This document shows positions 49,433 to 60,225 of a DNA stretch of 64,000 bases, in pieces. A program made the translations under genes and the position numbers. Location of the stretch: assembly GCF_022201045.2 (NCBI RefSeq), contig NC_068563.1, forward strand, positions 7,316,001 through 7,380,000, written 5' to 3'. The DNA comes from Citrus sinensis (lineage: Eukaryota > Streptophyta > Magnoliopsida > Sapindales > Rutaceae). Position 1 is the stretch's first letter. Each line of letters starts with the position of its first letter. The notes under the pieces are model-generated. The model saw only the letters and a list, made by a program, of their open reading frames with translations. It was not told the origin of the DNA and ran no database searches.

Positions 49433-49732
49433 TCATGATCCATTCAAACTACAAGTAAGATTAATGAAGATATCTTCTCTACAAGGAATTGTGAGACTAC
49501 CCATTAGATGATTAAATCCAAATTCTTCTTAGGCTTTACTTAATAGTTCTTGAAAGGAAGGCTGATTCAAGAATGATACTGGAATGATGAATCTTGTCTT
49601 TTGGCTCTCTCCAACAGAAACAGCCAAATAACATTTGGGAACATCTACAAATGTTGAAGCTACTTGACGGGCAAATAATTTAGATTTGCAGAGAATCTGC
49701 TTGGCATGCATTACGCCAGGAGCGAAAAGCAT
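49433..49732 (-). pseudogene. SAUR subtype B copy 2, pseudogene
   Basis: Aligns end to end with B1 and B3. The frame opens at the ATG at 49730-49732 (reading MLFAPGVMHAKQIL where B1 has [15 protein letters not shown]), keeps [19 protein letters not shown], and then meets TAA at 49529-49531 where a glutamate codon should start the EEEFGF block. The rest of the domain ([19 protein letters not shown]) continues in the same frame to a TGA at 49433. Other drift: VPKG is VPKC and YVG is SVG. Its TATA box is also changed. A protein truncated at residue 67 would lack the conserved C-terminal half, so it is judged non-functional. Confidence 0.88.
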
Positions 49733-50344
49733 AAATGACTTGCTGGTAGAGAATGTGAAGGTATACATACAAATAAATGGCTGGCTTTATCGAAAATTTT
49801 GAAATTTCAAGTGAATGGAGTAGACGACATTTGGGGAAAGACATGAGCAGCAGTTCACATGGTTTGTCTTCCAAGTCATTACCAGAATTTTGAAATGGTT
49901 GAGATTGCATAAGACATTTTTCCGAACCATTTCTGGTCAAGTTTCCTAAACAGGGCACCCAAATTTAAGTGCTGACCTCTTGAGATAGAGAACATGTTTT
50001 TGTTGAACAGTTGGTATTCAATTGCCATGTCAATTGTGTTTGAATATATTTTTTTCTTTTTTCAATAGGAAAGCTTTTCATTCTTAGCCATGTAAATATT
50101 GAAATATATGTCATATTTATCAATAGATGAAATATATCTAAATGAAACTTCATGCTGTATAGTATATCAAGGATAATAATAAAGAATGATTAAATACTAA
50201 AAATCTGACAAATGGAAGTCAAACAATTTGTATTTCTTTACTAACAATGATCAGATGGGAAGATTCAAATCCCAAAACTCCTTTTAAAGGAGGAGAAAAA
50301 TATTTACATTAAAGTTGGCAGTTGAAGCTAGTGCATGCCTACTC
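49733..50344. other. Upstream block of the B2 pseudogene and 3' flank of A3
   Basis: CATGGTTTGTCTTCCAAGTC (49858) and CCATTTCTGGTC match the B1 and B3 upstream blocks. Where B1 and B3 have TTTATAGA the sequence reads TTTATCGA (49786-49793), so the core promoter is damaged. A conserved hairpin of A3 is at 50277-50294. Confidence 0.5.
50277..50294 (-). other. Conserved 3'-UTR hairpin of SAUR A3 pseudogene
   Basis: ACTCCTTTTAAAGGAGGA, the best paired of the three A-type copies. Confidence 0.4.
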
Positions 50345-50646
50345 TTATGATCTATCTAATCGTGAAATGACCTCAATGAAAGTGTCCTGTCCACTGGGAA
50401 TTGTCGACGCACCCATTGGATAGTTAAAGCCGAATTCCTCTTCAGCTATAGCAAATCTTGAAACAAAGGCTGGTTCAGATAGGATACAGGAACCAGAAAC
50501 CGCTTCTTTTGATTCTCTCCGACATATACTGATAAGAAGCCTTTTGGTACATCTGCACATGTTGAAGCTTCTTTATTCTTTGTTGTTAGAACTGAGTGAG
50601 GAAGAATTTGTTTAGCAGGAATGAAACCAAGGACACGGATTCCCAT
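50345..50646 (-). pseudogene. SAUR subtype A copy 3, pseudogene
   Basis: Aligns with A1 and A2 over the full length. Starts [15 protein letters not shown] and keeps [19 protein letters not shown] and [15 protein letters not shown]. Then a deletion of about four bases near 50449 replaces the CTGAGCAGAGCA-type stretch of A1 and creates a TAG almost at once. The rest of the domain (EEEFGFNYPMG, then ending SRLDRS) is in another frame up to 50345. Further drift includes STIPSGQD for LTIPCEE, losing the conserved cysteine. The promoter is well kept, with TATA at 50767-50775 and TGTCTC at 51171-51176, so it may still be transcribed. Confidence 0.9.
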
Positions 50647-51487
50647 TGGTTTTACTTTGTATGTATGTGGCTTCAAATGAGAATCAAACAAGAGAATTTG
50701 GAGAAATGCTATTGATTGTAGTGCTGAAACTTGGGTTAGTTTTGTATGGTCATCAATGTATGTGGGCATATATAGATGAATTTTCGTATGATAATCATCT
50801 ACAATGGTCAATAGACATAATCATCTAAAATGGTCAAAAGACATTTCTGGGGTCTGCTTAAGGCATTGCTAAAGAGGGTATCATACTATCACATGGTTTT
50901 GTCTTGCAAAGAATCAGCCAAGATTAGAGGGCCGAAAGATAATCGTGCTAGTTTGTTGACAATCAAGATTGGCCTACAATTTCTAAAGCAAGACAATGAA
51001 GGACCATCTAAATATATGATAGAAGAACATTTGCTGATAAAAACAAAAAAAGTTAGATAATTACACCAATATAAAACAAAACTGTCAGATCATTAGTTCT
51101 CATATGGATGCAAAACAAAAAAAATTAGGTACTGCTGATATTGGCGCTAAGTTGAGTGATCCTTTGATTAGAGACATGCGTCATACCACTGTCAAGTGGA
51201 TTTTCATGAATAAGGATAAGATAGCATGATAATTGATGCAATGGCAATGCGTGTTAAGTTCATAACTTGTCGAAAAAGAAAAGAGGAAGATTAAAACATC
51301 TTGAGTGCAATAAAAAAATGTAGGCAGGCCAATCATGTGATTAGTTCCAATTTCTGCTTTTTCCTTACCATGCAGTCAAAGAACCATTGCCATCAATCTT
51401 CAAATATTAGGCAGGCCAATCGTCACTCTCCATTAGTTAGCTTCTCTAATCATGGCTATACAATGAAAATCGATTGTTCAACTCTAG
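50647..51487. other. Upstream block of the A3 pseudogene
   Basis: TATA box at 50767-50775 and conserved A-type block (AAGATTAGAGGGC at 50920, GATTGGCCTACAATTTC at 50968). Two copies of AGGCAGGCCAATC at 51321 and 51410. No gene. Confidence 0.5.
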
Positions 51488-51492
51488 GTTCT

Positions 51493-52684
51493 TGATGGTT
51501 GTCGAAGCCAGCAAAAATAAATACCTACTCTAAATAAATTGTGTATAGTGATTGAGCAGAGTCGTGTCCACAGAGATCGGTAATTATTTAAATCCTTTTA
51601 AAATATAAAATGCAAAATGGGGGAATTGTTGACAATAATAAAAATCAAATTAAAATAACAAGAATGCAAATTAAAATTGTAATTCAAATTGGAGAAAGCT
51701 CTGGTTGAAGGAATTAACTCAGTTTGATTCGACTACTGATCATTGATTCAAATATAAATTATTACTACTTATGAATAGACCGATTATAACTACTGAGACC
51801 CTCTAATAGTCAATCTCTCCTTAACTAGTCGATAACCAAGGTATGACCGTTGGTTATTTCCCTAATCAATAGACAACCCTAGATACGATCATAGGATTTA
51901 ATCAATTGACAACCTGAAAAACCAGAGAGACCCAAATCCTAATCAACAAATGCATACGATGGTTCATTTAAATTAGATTGTTTATTCTCATAACACAACT
52001 CACTGCTATATTATTTGTCACAAACATTAAAATCTTCATACGATGAATCCTTTAATGGACAATAGATTAAGTTGATAATTAAATAGTGGCCAGTTATCTA
52101 ATTAACAAACATAATCATGAAAATAATTCAGAGAACAAACAAATACCCAAAAAGTAATAAAACAATTAAAGCATAAGAAAGATCTCACAGTAGTGATGAA
52201 TCAAAGCTTCATTAACCTTCAACCAGAATAATAGGTTTAGTTCTTCATAGAGAGAAGAGAAAAATTTAGATCTAGGGTTTTTTTCTTTTCTCCAAAAGTT
52301 TACTTTTTCACAATAGATTCCTCCCTTAAATACTCTCTCTCTCCTCTCCTCTAGAGTTCTTTTTAAAATAAAATACTAATATTTGAAATATTAAATTCTT
52401 AATTACAAAAATAATTAAAAATACAAAACACGTTAAACTAAAAATTGCAGGTCCGTAGTTGACAGCAGGCGTCCACGTCTTATCAACAAAGTTCTTCTGA
52501 CGCTCATAATTTCTCTAAGAGAACAATCATCCTTAAACATTATCTTGTAGCTCAATTTTATCACCAATCAATAGAATTGCACCTACAAAAGTAAAACATA
52601 AGTAAATCACTATTATTAAGTGCAAAACATCGGTATTAAGGGAAGTAAACAATGCAAAACTAGTGCATAATTTGCACTCTAACA
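51493..52684. mobile_element. Solo LTR of an LTR retrotransposon
   Basis: 1192 bases starting TGATGGTTGTCGAAGCC and ending GCACTCTAACA, so TG...CA. Flanked by the 5-base direct repeat GTTCT (51488-51492 and 52685-52689). It encodes no protein and has no internal region. This is best explained by recombination between the two LTRs of a former element. The family and orientation are not certain; it is unrelated to the two copia elements here. Confidence 0.7.
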
Positions 52685-52689
52685 GTTCT

Positions 52690-53156
52690 AGTCTCGGATT
52701 CTAAATTTAAAATGTTTATTATCTATCATTGTAGTCCTATACAGTTCATGTTCTCTGGTTGCTCATTTATATCAAAATCAATTACATTTGCTCATCATAG
52801 GTTAAGCTTCCCATTGACGTCCATTAGAAAAACTCTGCTCAAAGACACCATCTTCTACATCAGAGATGTGTAATTTATTAATTGCTCAGTTCCCTTTTCC
52901 GTGCCGATGGACAACTAGTTCATTATGCAATTCCATACCCTTTTGATAACTTTTATGTATAGTCAATTTCATTAAAAGGAGTACTCAAGATTGATATCCA
53001 GAAGAAAAACTGCAGTAACATTAATTCATGAATTTCTTACAAATGTAGAAATTTTCTTTACCCTCTCCTTTTCTGCCTAAAGAGAACCCAACAAAAAAAA
53101 AAAATTCCAAATGGATTTACAAAATTGTCTATACTAGGAAGTTCTAGTGTTGCATT
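52690..53156. other. Spacer between the solo LTR and SAUR B3
   Basis: 3' flank of B3. No gene seen. A 13-base A run is at 53092-53104. Confidence 0.45.
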
Positions 53157-53459
53157 TCATGATTCATTCAAGCTGGAAGTGACATTAATGAAGATATCTT
53201 CTCTGCAAGGAATTGTGAGGCCACCCATCGGATGATCAAACCCGAATTCTTCCTCAGCCTTACTCAACAGTTCTTGAAATGAAGGTTGATTCAAGAAAGA
53301 TACTGGAATTACAAATCTTTTCTTTTGGTTCTCTCCTACATAAACTGCGAAATGGCCTTTTGGCACGACTTTGGATGTTGAAACTCCTTGACTTACAATT
53401 AATTTAGCCTGGCGGAGAATCTGCTTAGCGTACATGATTCCAGGTACATGAATAGCCAT
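53157..53459 (-). CDS. SAUR-family protein, subtype B copy 3 (100 aa)
   Basis: Complete intronless frame starting [17 protein letters not shown]. Core: [12 protein letters not shown] at about 31-42 (the usual D of DVPKG is V), [16 protein letters not shown] at 44-59, [20 protein letters not shown] at 68-87, ending VTSSLNES. Compact SAUR19-24 type with the same inferred role as the other copies. TATAAAT lies on the minus strand at 53582-53588, about 125 bases before the start. It is the only intact B copy in the right half of the cluster. Confidence 0.95.
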   Translation of the reverse strand: MAIHVPGIMYAKQILRQAKLIVSQGVSTSKVVPKGHFAVYVGENQKKRFVIPVSFLNQPSFQELLSKAEEEFGFDHPMGGLTIPCREDIFINVTSSLNES

Positions 53460-54847
53460 ATCTATCTATCAATAATTTACTTCTGAATTAAGATGATGAA
53501 GAGTGAAGAGCACAAATGACTTATGAGATGAAAGGAAAGTGTTTCTATTTGGTTTTGCCGCTTTGGATACAATACCTCTGTATTTATAGAATACATTGAA
53601 ATTTGAAGTGAGTGGTATAGAGGCATTTGATGGAGACACCAGCAAAGTTTCACATGGCTTGTCTTGCAAGTCATCACTAACAATTTGGAGCTGACATAGA
53701 CTGTATAACATCTTATGCCCAACCATTTCTTGGATAACAACCTACAAGGGCCCCCGATTCTAAATTGCTGATTCCTCTGGATAAAGGGTATGCTTGAAAC
53801 ATTTATGATTTATAAATTTTTGATGATAACAGGTAACCTATTCTTTTGAAAAGAATATTATGTATTTGAAGTCCATTAAGATAAGTATGTACCTTATTGT
53901 TAGGTTTTTGGACCCTACTTGATTGCCATTATAATCATTGGACAAAGGGCTTTTTGCCCAATGTCATTAGAATTCTCTCTTACAATATTAATAATCGTTG
54001 AGTTGACTGAAATATTGACTGAGATATATTTGGTTTTTTTAAAGTATGATTAAAAGATATTAAAGATCATGAATAATTAGCAGCTGATGTGTATGAGAGT
54101 TTTGTAAAACACGAGGCAGCAAGACAACTGTAATAAGTAAAACCTCAGTAACTAGCCCAAATTATGCTAAATTGAATTATGCTAATTTATGTACTCTTAT
54201 TAGAAGTAAAAACTTATTAGCAAAATGTCGTAGTGGAACATGGAACCTTTTCATGAAGACCTGAATCTCAAAAGTGGTTGCCTTAAGCATATATTCTTAG
54301 TCTAGGAACTATTCTCAGTAGATGTGGGTTGCAAGATTCGTGGAGAGTTCTACCATTAATGTTTTTGCAGTATAACTTTAGTTAAAAGTACTTCAAGGTG
54401 CTGCACCTGCTACATTTTTCTGTCACGGATCCATTTAAAAATGCTATTGTGGTCAGGTGACACCAATAGTTACTATTTAAAATTACCATAATACTCGGCT
54501 GTCCGCTTTTGATTATGTATTTGTATAGAAGGTCTACGAGATAAGTGAGTCCTGAACATTTTTCATGAAGGCAAGAACTTTTATAAAATGTTAATCTGGA
54601 AGTATATGTACATTAGTTTTTTATTCAATACTGTCATCTACTACTGGAAAAGAGAACTAACACTTTTGAGTTTCAAGTGAAATAACATTGATTGAATTTT
54701 GTTTTCAATTAGCTGATAAAAGAACGTGAACAAATCTGCAAGAATTTCTAGTAGTCACTCTCTTAGAAGGAGTGTACATTTTCCATTCAAATCTCTTTCT
54801 CTACCCACAAAAAAAGAGTTATAAAATCGTCTCTTCTGATTTCCATA
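53460..54847. other. Promoter of SAUR B3 and spacer to C1
   Basis: TATA at 53582-53588; the B-type block CATGGCTTGTCTTGCAAGTC is at 53652. Beyond about 53800 no repeat or gene is recognised. Confidence 0.45.
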
Positions 54848-55144
54848 TCACAAATTACTCAAGCGGGAAGTGAGGTCAAGAAACATCTCTTCAGCACAGG
54901 GAATAGTAAGGCCTCCCATTGGATGATTGAACCCAAATTCTTCCTCTGCCTTGTATAGCAATTCCTGAAATAAAGGTTCATTCAAGAATGATATTGGGAT
55001 TACAAATCTTTTCTTTTCACACTGTCCAACATAAACTGCTAGGTTGCCTTTTGGAACATCTATGAATATAGATTGATTGGGGAAAAAATTTGATCTGCGA
55101 AAAACTTGTTTAGCATGCAAAATTCGAGGCAAACGGATAGCCAT
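54848..55144 (-). CDS. SAUR-family protein, subtype C copy 1 (98 aa), promoter split by a retrotransposon
   Basis: Complete intronless frame starting MAIRLPRILHAKQVFRR. Core: IDVPKGNLAVYVGQCEKKRF at about 28-47, [38 protein letters not shown] and an LTSRLSNL end. It is two residues shorter than A and B types in the N-terminal linker (FFPNQSIF). Compact SAUR type; role inferred as for its neighbours. The leader runs only 70 bases before a 5.6-kb copia element begins at 55215. The TATA box and upstream region that belong to this gene now lie beyond the element at 60864-60877 and onward. The intact frame shows that coding constraint has held or that the insertion is not old. The copia LTR may supply a promoter. 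Confidence 0.94.
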   Translation of the reverse strand: MAIRLPRILHAKQVFRRSNFFPNQSIFIDVPKGNLAVYVGQCEKKRFVIPISFLNEPLFQELLYKAEEEFGFNHPMGGLTIPCAEEMFLDLTSRLSNL

Positions 55145-55214
55145 TATTATTGAAGTTATTGCTAGAAAATGATGAATGTTACAAGTGATTTGGGAGCAGA
55201 AAGGAGAGCTTTAC

Positions 55215-55799
55215 TGTTGTACGTGGAATGCGGAATCAAGCGTATCAAATAATTATAGAAAAATAAAGGACAAAAGAATTACGTGGTTCAGTAATTAAAC
55301 CTACATCCATGGAAACAAGAAAGAATAATTGTTTATTTAACAATTAATAGAGTACAAATATTTTTGTAACGAATCTCACTTTCCAGAAACCCAAATATAC
55401 CCAGTACTCTCACATTCTGTAGGAAAGATAAATTCCCCAGACACACTTCTCTCACTTCTCTCAAAAGCTTAGAAACTTATAAGCTTAACAATTTTGGGAT
55501 GCTTAACAAATGAAAAACTCCCTCTATTTATAGGAAGTATTTTGCACTATTACAAATTCGGCGTTCACCAACAATTTGCCAAATTGTCAATGTTGTTGTT
55601 AATTTGTCAAACTATCACATGCTTCACCAACTCCTTTGGCTTCAATTTCCACGATTCCAACCACATGCTTCATCTAAATTTCCAAGGGTCTCTGCCAACT
55701 TTTCAAGCTTTGCATGCTTAGCCACATACATAGGTCAAATTTCTACAGTTGGTGCCAACTTTGGCCAATTTGTCACCAAGTTTTGTTAACTTTTCAATA
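55215..55799 (-). repeat. 3' LTR of copia-2, reading towards SAUR C1
   Basis: 585 bases. Its terminal CA on the internal side has become TA. Contains a TATA box facing C1 (next entry). Confidence 0.93.
55525..55532 (-). promoter_or_regulatory. TATA box in the copia-2 LTR
   Basis: TATAAATA on the minus strand, in the same place in both LTRs. In the 3' LTR, transcription from here would run into SAUR C1, whose start codon is about 380 bases downstream. Confidence 0.55.
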
Positions 55800-56816
55800 A
55801 TTCTCCACCTCGGCGAAGATTTGTCCAAATCTGAGCCGACTTACCAACGGATTATCATCCCCAAAGTGGCTGCATCTCTGTGACTGCCTACGTACCTTTG
55901 TCAACATATCTGATGGATTATCTTTGGTATCGATCTTTCTCAACCACACAATACTGCTCTCGATAATCTCTCTCACATAATGATATTTCACATCTATGTG
56001 CTTCGTCCGAGCGTGATATGTTTGATTCTTCGCAATGAATATCTCATTTTGATTATCACAGAAGACCGCAATATTCTCCTGGATTATTCCCAAATCACCT
56101 AACAAGCCTTTGAACCAGATAGCTTCTTTTACAGCTTCAGTTGCTGCCATATACTCTGCTTTCGTAGTGGACAGAGTAATTGTCGTTTGCAAAATTGACC
56201 TCCAGCTAACCGGACCTCCACCCAATGTGAATACGTAGCCCATTGTTGATCTTCGCTTGTCAAGGTCTCCAACGAAATCAGAATCACAATACCCAACACA
56301 TTGTTGACCACAATCCTTATTGAACAATAACCCAACATCAACTGTCCCATACAGATATCGAAGAACCCACTTTACCGTAAGCCATTGATTTTTACCCGGA
56401 TTGTGCATGTATCTACTAATCATGCTTATTGCTTGAGATATATCGGGCCTTATATATACTATAGCATACATAAGACTACCCACAACACTAGCATATGGAA
56501 CGCGAGCCATGTAATTGCGCTCTTCTTGAGATCTAGGACATGAAGAAGAGATTAATTTGAAATGAAGAGCTAAAGGTGTACATACCGGTTTAGTTTTGTC
56601 ATCCATGCCAAATCTTTCTAGCACTTTCTTCAAATAAGACTCTTGAGTCAACCATACGCTCCCATTCTTCTTGTCTCTACGAATCTCCATCCCAAGTCTT
56701 CTCTGTGCATTACCCAAGTCTTTCATCTCGAACTCAGAAGCCAGTTGCTTCTTTAATCTTTCGATCTCGTCTCTATTCTTCGAAGCTATAAGCATATCAT
56801 CCACATAGAGTAACAA
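55794..56816 (-). pseudogene. copia-2 reverse transcriptase C-terminus and RNase H
   Basis: Open frame from the catalytic YVDD (LLYVDDMLIAS) through FEMKDLG, VPYASVVGSLMYA, GYCDSDFVGD, TKAEYMA and KHIDVKYHYVRE, ending in the 3' LTR. This is the least damaged part of the element, but it is cut off from the rest of the polymerase by a stop near 56990. Confidence 0.88.
55800..55815 (-). other. Polypurine tract of copia-2
   Basis: Minus strand CCGAGGTGGAGAAT next to the 3' LTR. Confidence 0.65.
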
Positions 56817-58424
56817 ATATATGAAAACTCCATCTAGTAGTCTTCTAAAGTAAACACAATGATCGTGTTCACTTCTAGTGAATTTATGCTATTGTATAAA
56901 TTGATCAAATCTTTTGTACTACTGCCTTGGCGATTGCTTCAGCCCGTACAAAGATTTAATCAACCTACACACATGATTCTACTTTTCAGCAACTCAGAAA
57001 ACGCAAGGCTGAATCATATAGATTTCTTCCTCCAAATCTCCATGTAAGAACGCCCTTTTAACATCCAATTGAGGCAACTCTAACTCATATTCTGCAACTA
57101 AGGCAAGTAGGATATGAATAGAAGTATATTTTACAACTGGAGAGAAAACTTCATTGTAGCCAATATCTTCATTTTGAGCAAAACCTTTTGCTATAAGCCT
57201 TGCCTTGTATCGAGGAGTTGTTTGATTTGGAGATCCTTGCTTTTTGGTGTGGACCCATTTATTGTCAATAGCCCTTTTCCCTTTTGGTAACTTTACAAGT
57301 TCCCAAGTCTGGTTTTGATGGAGAGATTTTATCTCTTCCTCCATGGCTAACTTCCACTGATCACTTTCACTCCTGCGTAATGCTTCACCGAAAGTGTTAG
57401 GGATGTTATCATCAATAACTGGAAGTGCATAGGCTACCACCATATCTTTAGTAAGCCATCCGGGTTTCTTTATCTCTCTTCTTGGCCTCCTTGTTGCTAT
57501 AAAATCATCATTATCTACATCATCAATTGTTTCTTCATTTTGTGGGACATCAGAAGAAACAACCTCTTTTTCAACTTTAGGTGTCACCTCCATAGTTGAA
57601 CTCTTCTTTGATGTAGAACTAACTGGTACATATGGAGTTGCATCAAACTCCACCTGCTGCAATACCTCTTTGTTCTTGTTCTCTACCTGCTGAGAACTTG
57701 AAGTTTTCATCATTAAAGCTTCATCAAATGTGACATCTCTGCTACACAAAAACTTTTTGTCTTCGAGATCCCAAAGCTTGAAGCACTTTCCTCCACCTTT
57801 GAATCCCACAAAGATAGCTCTTCTAGCACGAGGATCCAATTTACCATCTTTGACATGATAATAAGCTGGACACCCGAATATACGAAGGGAATCATAGTCT
57901 TGTGCATGCTTTCCAGACTACATTTCCATAGGAGTTTTACCTCCAATTACAGCAGAAGGCAACCAGTTTAGCAAGTGACTTGCGTAGCTCACAGTTTCAG
58001 CCCAAAACTTTTTATCTAAACCAGCATTAGATAACATACATCGTACATTTTCTAGTAAAGTACGATTCATACGCTCAGCCACACCATTATGTTGCGGAGT
58101 ATGTCTCATCGTAAAATGTCTTTTAATACCCTCGTTCTAGTATACTTGCAAGAATGGATCAGAAGTATATTCACCCCCATTATCAGATCGTAATACTTTG
58201 ATCTTTCTGCTAGTTTGAGTCTCCACCAATTTCTTCCATTTCACGAAAATCTCTAGAACCTCATCATTTGCTCGCATGGTGTACACCCACACACGTCTAG
58301 AGAAATCATCAACAAATGTAACAAAATAATGGCTTCCACTAATTGATGCAGTCTTGGTTGGTCCCCCATACATCACTGTGAACATATTCAAGGATCTCAC
58401 GAGTATCGTGATTAGCTGTACCAA
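56817..58424 (-). pseudogene. copia-2 integrase and reverse transcriptase N-terminus (several stops)
   Basis: Pieces at 58137-58424 (FVDDFSRRVWVY, SDNGGEY), 57918-58109 (TPQHNGVAERMNRTL) and 56994-57839 (FVGFKGGGKCFKL, KARLIAKGFAQNE, LDVKRAFLHGDLEEE) lie in order, separated by in-frame stops. Together they cover the integrase core and the palm region before YVDD. Confidence 0.87.
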
Positions 58425-59658
58425 ACTTGACCCTTGTTTTCTTGTCTATTACACAATGCTCACAGAAATTTAATTTATAGGTTTTGGTACCTTTTAAGAG
58501 TTCGTGCCTCATTAGAGTTTGCAAAGACTTCTCTCCAGCATGTCCCAGTCGTACATGCCATAGCTTGGTGGTGTCACTGTGCGCCTCAACAATATTTGCT
58601 TCATCAGTTGTACCTCCCTTCAAATAGTACAGATTGTGACGCCGAACCCCTTGCAAAATCACCATAGCCCCATGTGTAAACTTCATTATACCATCTTCAA
58701 TGGTAACCTTGTAACCTTTAACTTCCAAAGCACCCACAGAAATTAGATTTTTCTTTAAAGCTGGAACATATCTAACCTCTCTGAGTTCTCTGACCATTCC
58801 ATCAAACATTTTTAGCCGAATTGTTCCTATCCCCATTGTGCGACAAGGTTGATCATTCCCCATCACAATTGCACCAGATTCCAGATTACGAAAATCTGTA
58901 AACCATTCCTTAATAGGACACAAATGATAGGTTGCTCTAGTATCAAGTATCCACTCGCTCGAACTAGCCGCATATGCTGCAAGAGTAATACTTAGTGAAT
59001 AATTAGAGTCTTCATCTTTTCGGGCCATGTTTGCTGCTTCTGATTTCTTCCCATCTCTCTTTTGAGCATTTGGATAATCTTTCCTCCAATGACATTTTTC
59101 ATGACAAAAGGCACACTTGTCTCGAGGTATATTTCTACTTCTCGATTTGGATTGAGAATTCTTTCCACCACGCTTCTTCTGTTTCTCCATGGCCCAATCT
59201 CTGCTCACCAAAGCTTCAGACGATGCTCGTTCAGAATTTTTATCATTATTCTGAATTTCTAAGCTAGTCAATACTGTACAAACATCTTTAAAGGCGATCA
59301 CACTCTTCTCATATATCAAAGTAGTCACAAAATGGCTATATTCCTTTGGTAGTGAGTGTAACAGAATCATAGCCTTGACTTCATCCTTAATATCTTGATC
59401 AAGATTCTTCAAATAAGCAAGTAACTTTTCAAATATTGAGACATGATCGTGCATTGACACCCCAGGCTTCATTCGAAAGCCATATACTTGGCTCATTGCA
59501 TGAAGGCGATTTTCAGGACTTTTCACCAGGTACTTCCCCTCCAATGTACGCCACAAAGTCACCGCACACTCCTCATCTTTCACTAAGTATTTCACCTCCT
59601 TAGTCAAATAAGATCTGATCTGATCTGACCACAAACTTTCTCGTTCATACGATTCCAA
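58339..59658 (-). pseudogene. copia-2 gag C-terminus, protease and pre-integrase
   Basis: 439-codon open frame. Contains the gag UBN2-like part (HAMSQVYGFRM, LLHSLPKEY), a zinc knuckle CAFCHEKCHWRKDY whose glycine is C and whose last cysteine is Y, then WILDTRATYHLCP where the protease motif D-S/T-G is D-T-R, then LWHVRLGHAGEKSL of the pre-integrase zinc finger. The frame is open, but both the knuckle and protease active site look disabled. Confidence 0.88.
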
Positions 59659-59909
59659 ATTTCTTCATCATACAAGTATCTTTTATTTTTCAGAACAATA
59701 TCGAGATCGATTTGAATAAGGGCATCCATAACTTCGCGCCTCCACATGCCGAAGTTGATTTTCCCATCAAACTTTTCAACATCGATCTTTTGGCCTCCTA
59801 TAACAAGTACTGAATAGCGATTTGACAAATCTCGCCTCCCACTTGAAGTGTCTCCTGAAATAGTCTCGGTAGATCTCTCCCCAATTCTAGAAGTTTCACC
59901 TTCTACCAT
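59604..59909 (-). pseudogene. copia-2 gag N-terminus
   Basis: Starts at the ATG 59907-59909 and carries VEKFDGKINFGMWRREV, the usual copia gag start block. A frameshift near 59640 separates it from the next frame. Confidence 0.82.
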
Positions 59910-60211
59910 TTTCTCAACGAAGTATTTCTACTTGAAAAACAACCTCTATGATGTTAATTTCGCATGAATAAATGCACCAGAAAAGTTCTCAGGAGACTGG
60001 ACGGGAACTCGGTCCCAATTAAAAACCAGAATCCTTAGACTTTTATCGCCTTTGTTGACAGAACTTTCCTAGACATGTAAAAATACACACTACTTACAGT
60101 AGACTGTCTCCCAAGTACAAATGGCCGTCTCTACCGTATTCGTGAACAGTACCGTATGTGAACAGTACCGTATATGTGAACAGTATCGTATCCCCCAAGT
60201 ACGAACCGTCG

Positions 60212-60223
60212 GCTCTGATACCA
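60212..60223 (-). other. Primer binding site of copia-2 (initiator tRNA-Met)
   Basis: Minus strand TGGTATCAGAGC, two bases from the 5' LTR. Identical to the copia-1 site. Confidence 0.92.
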
Positions 60224-60225
60224 CT

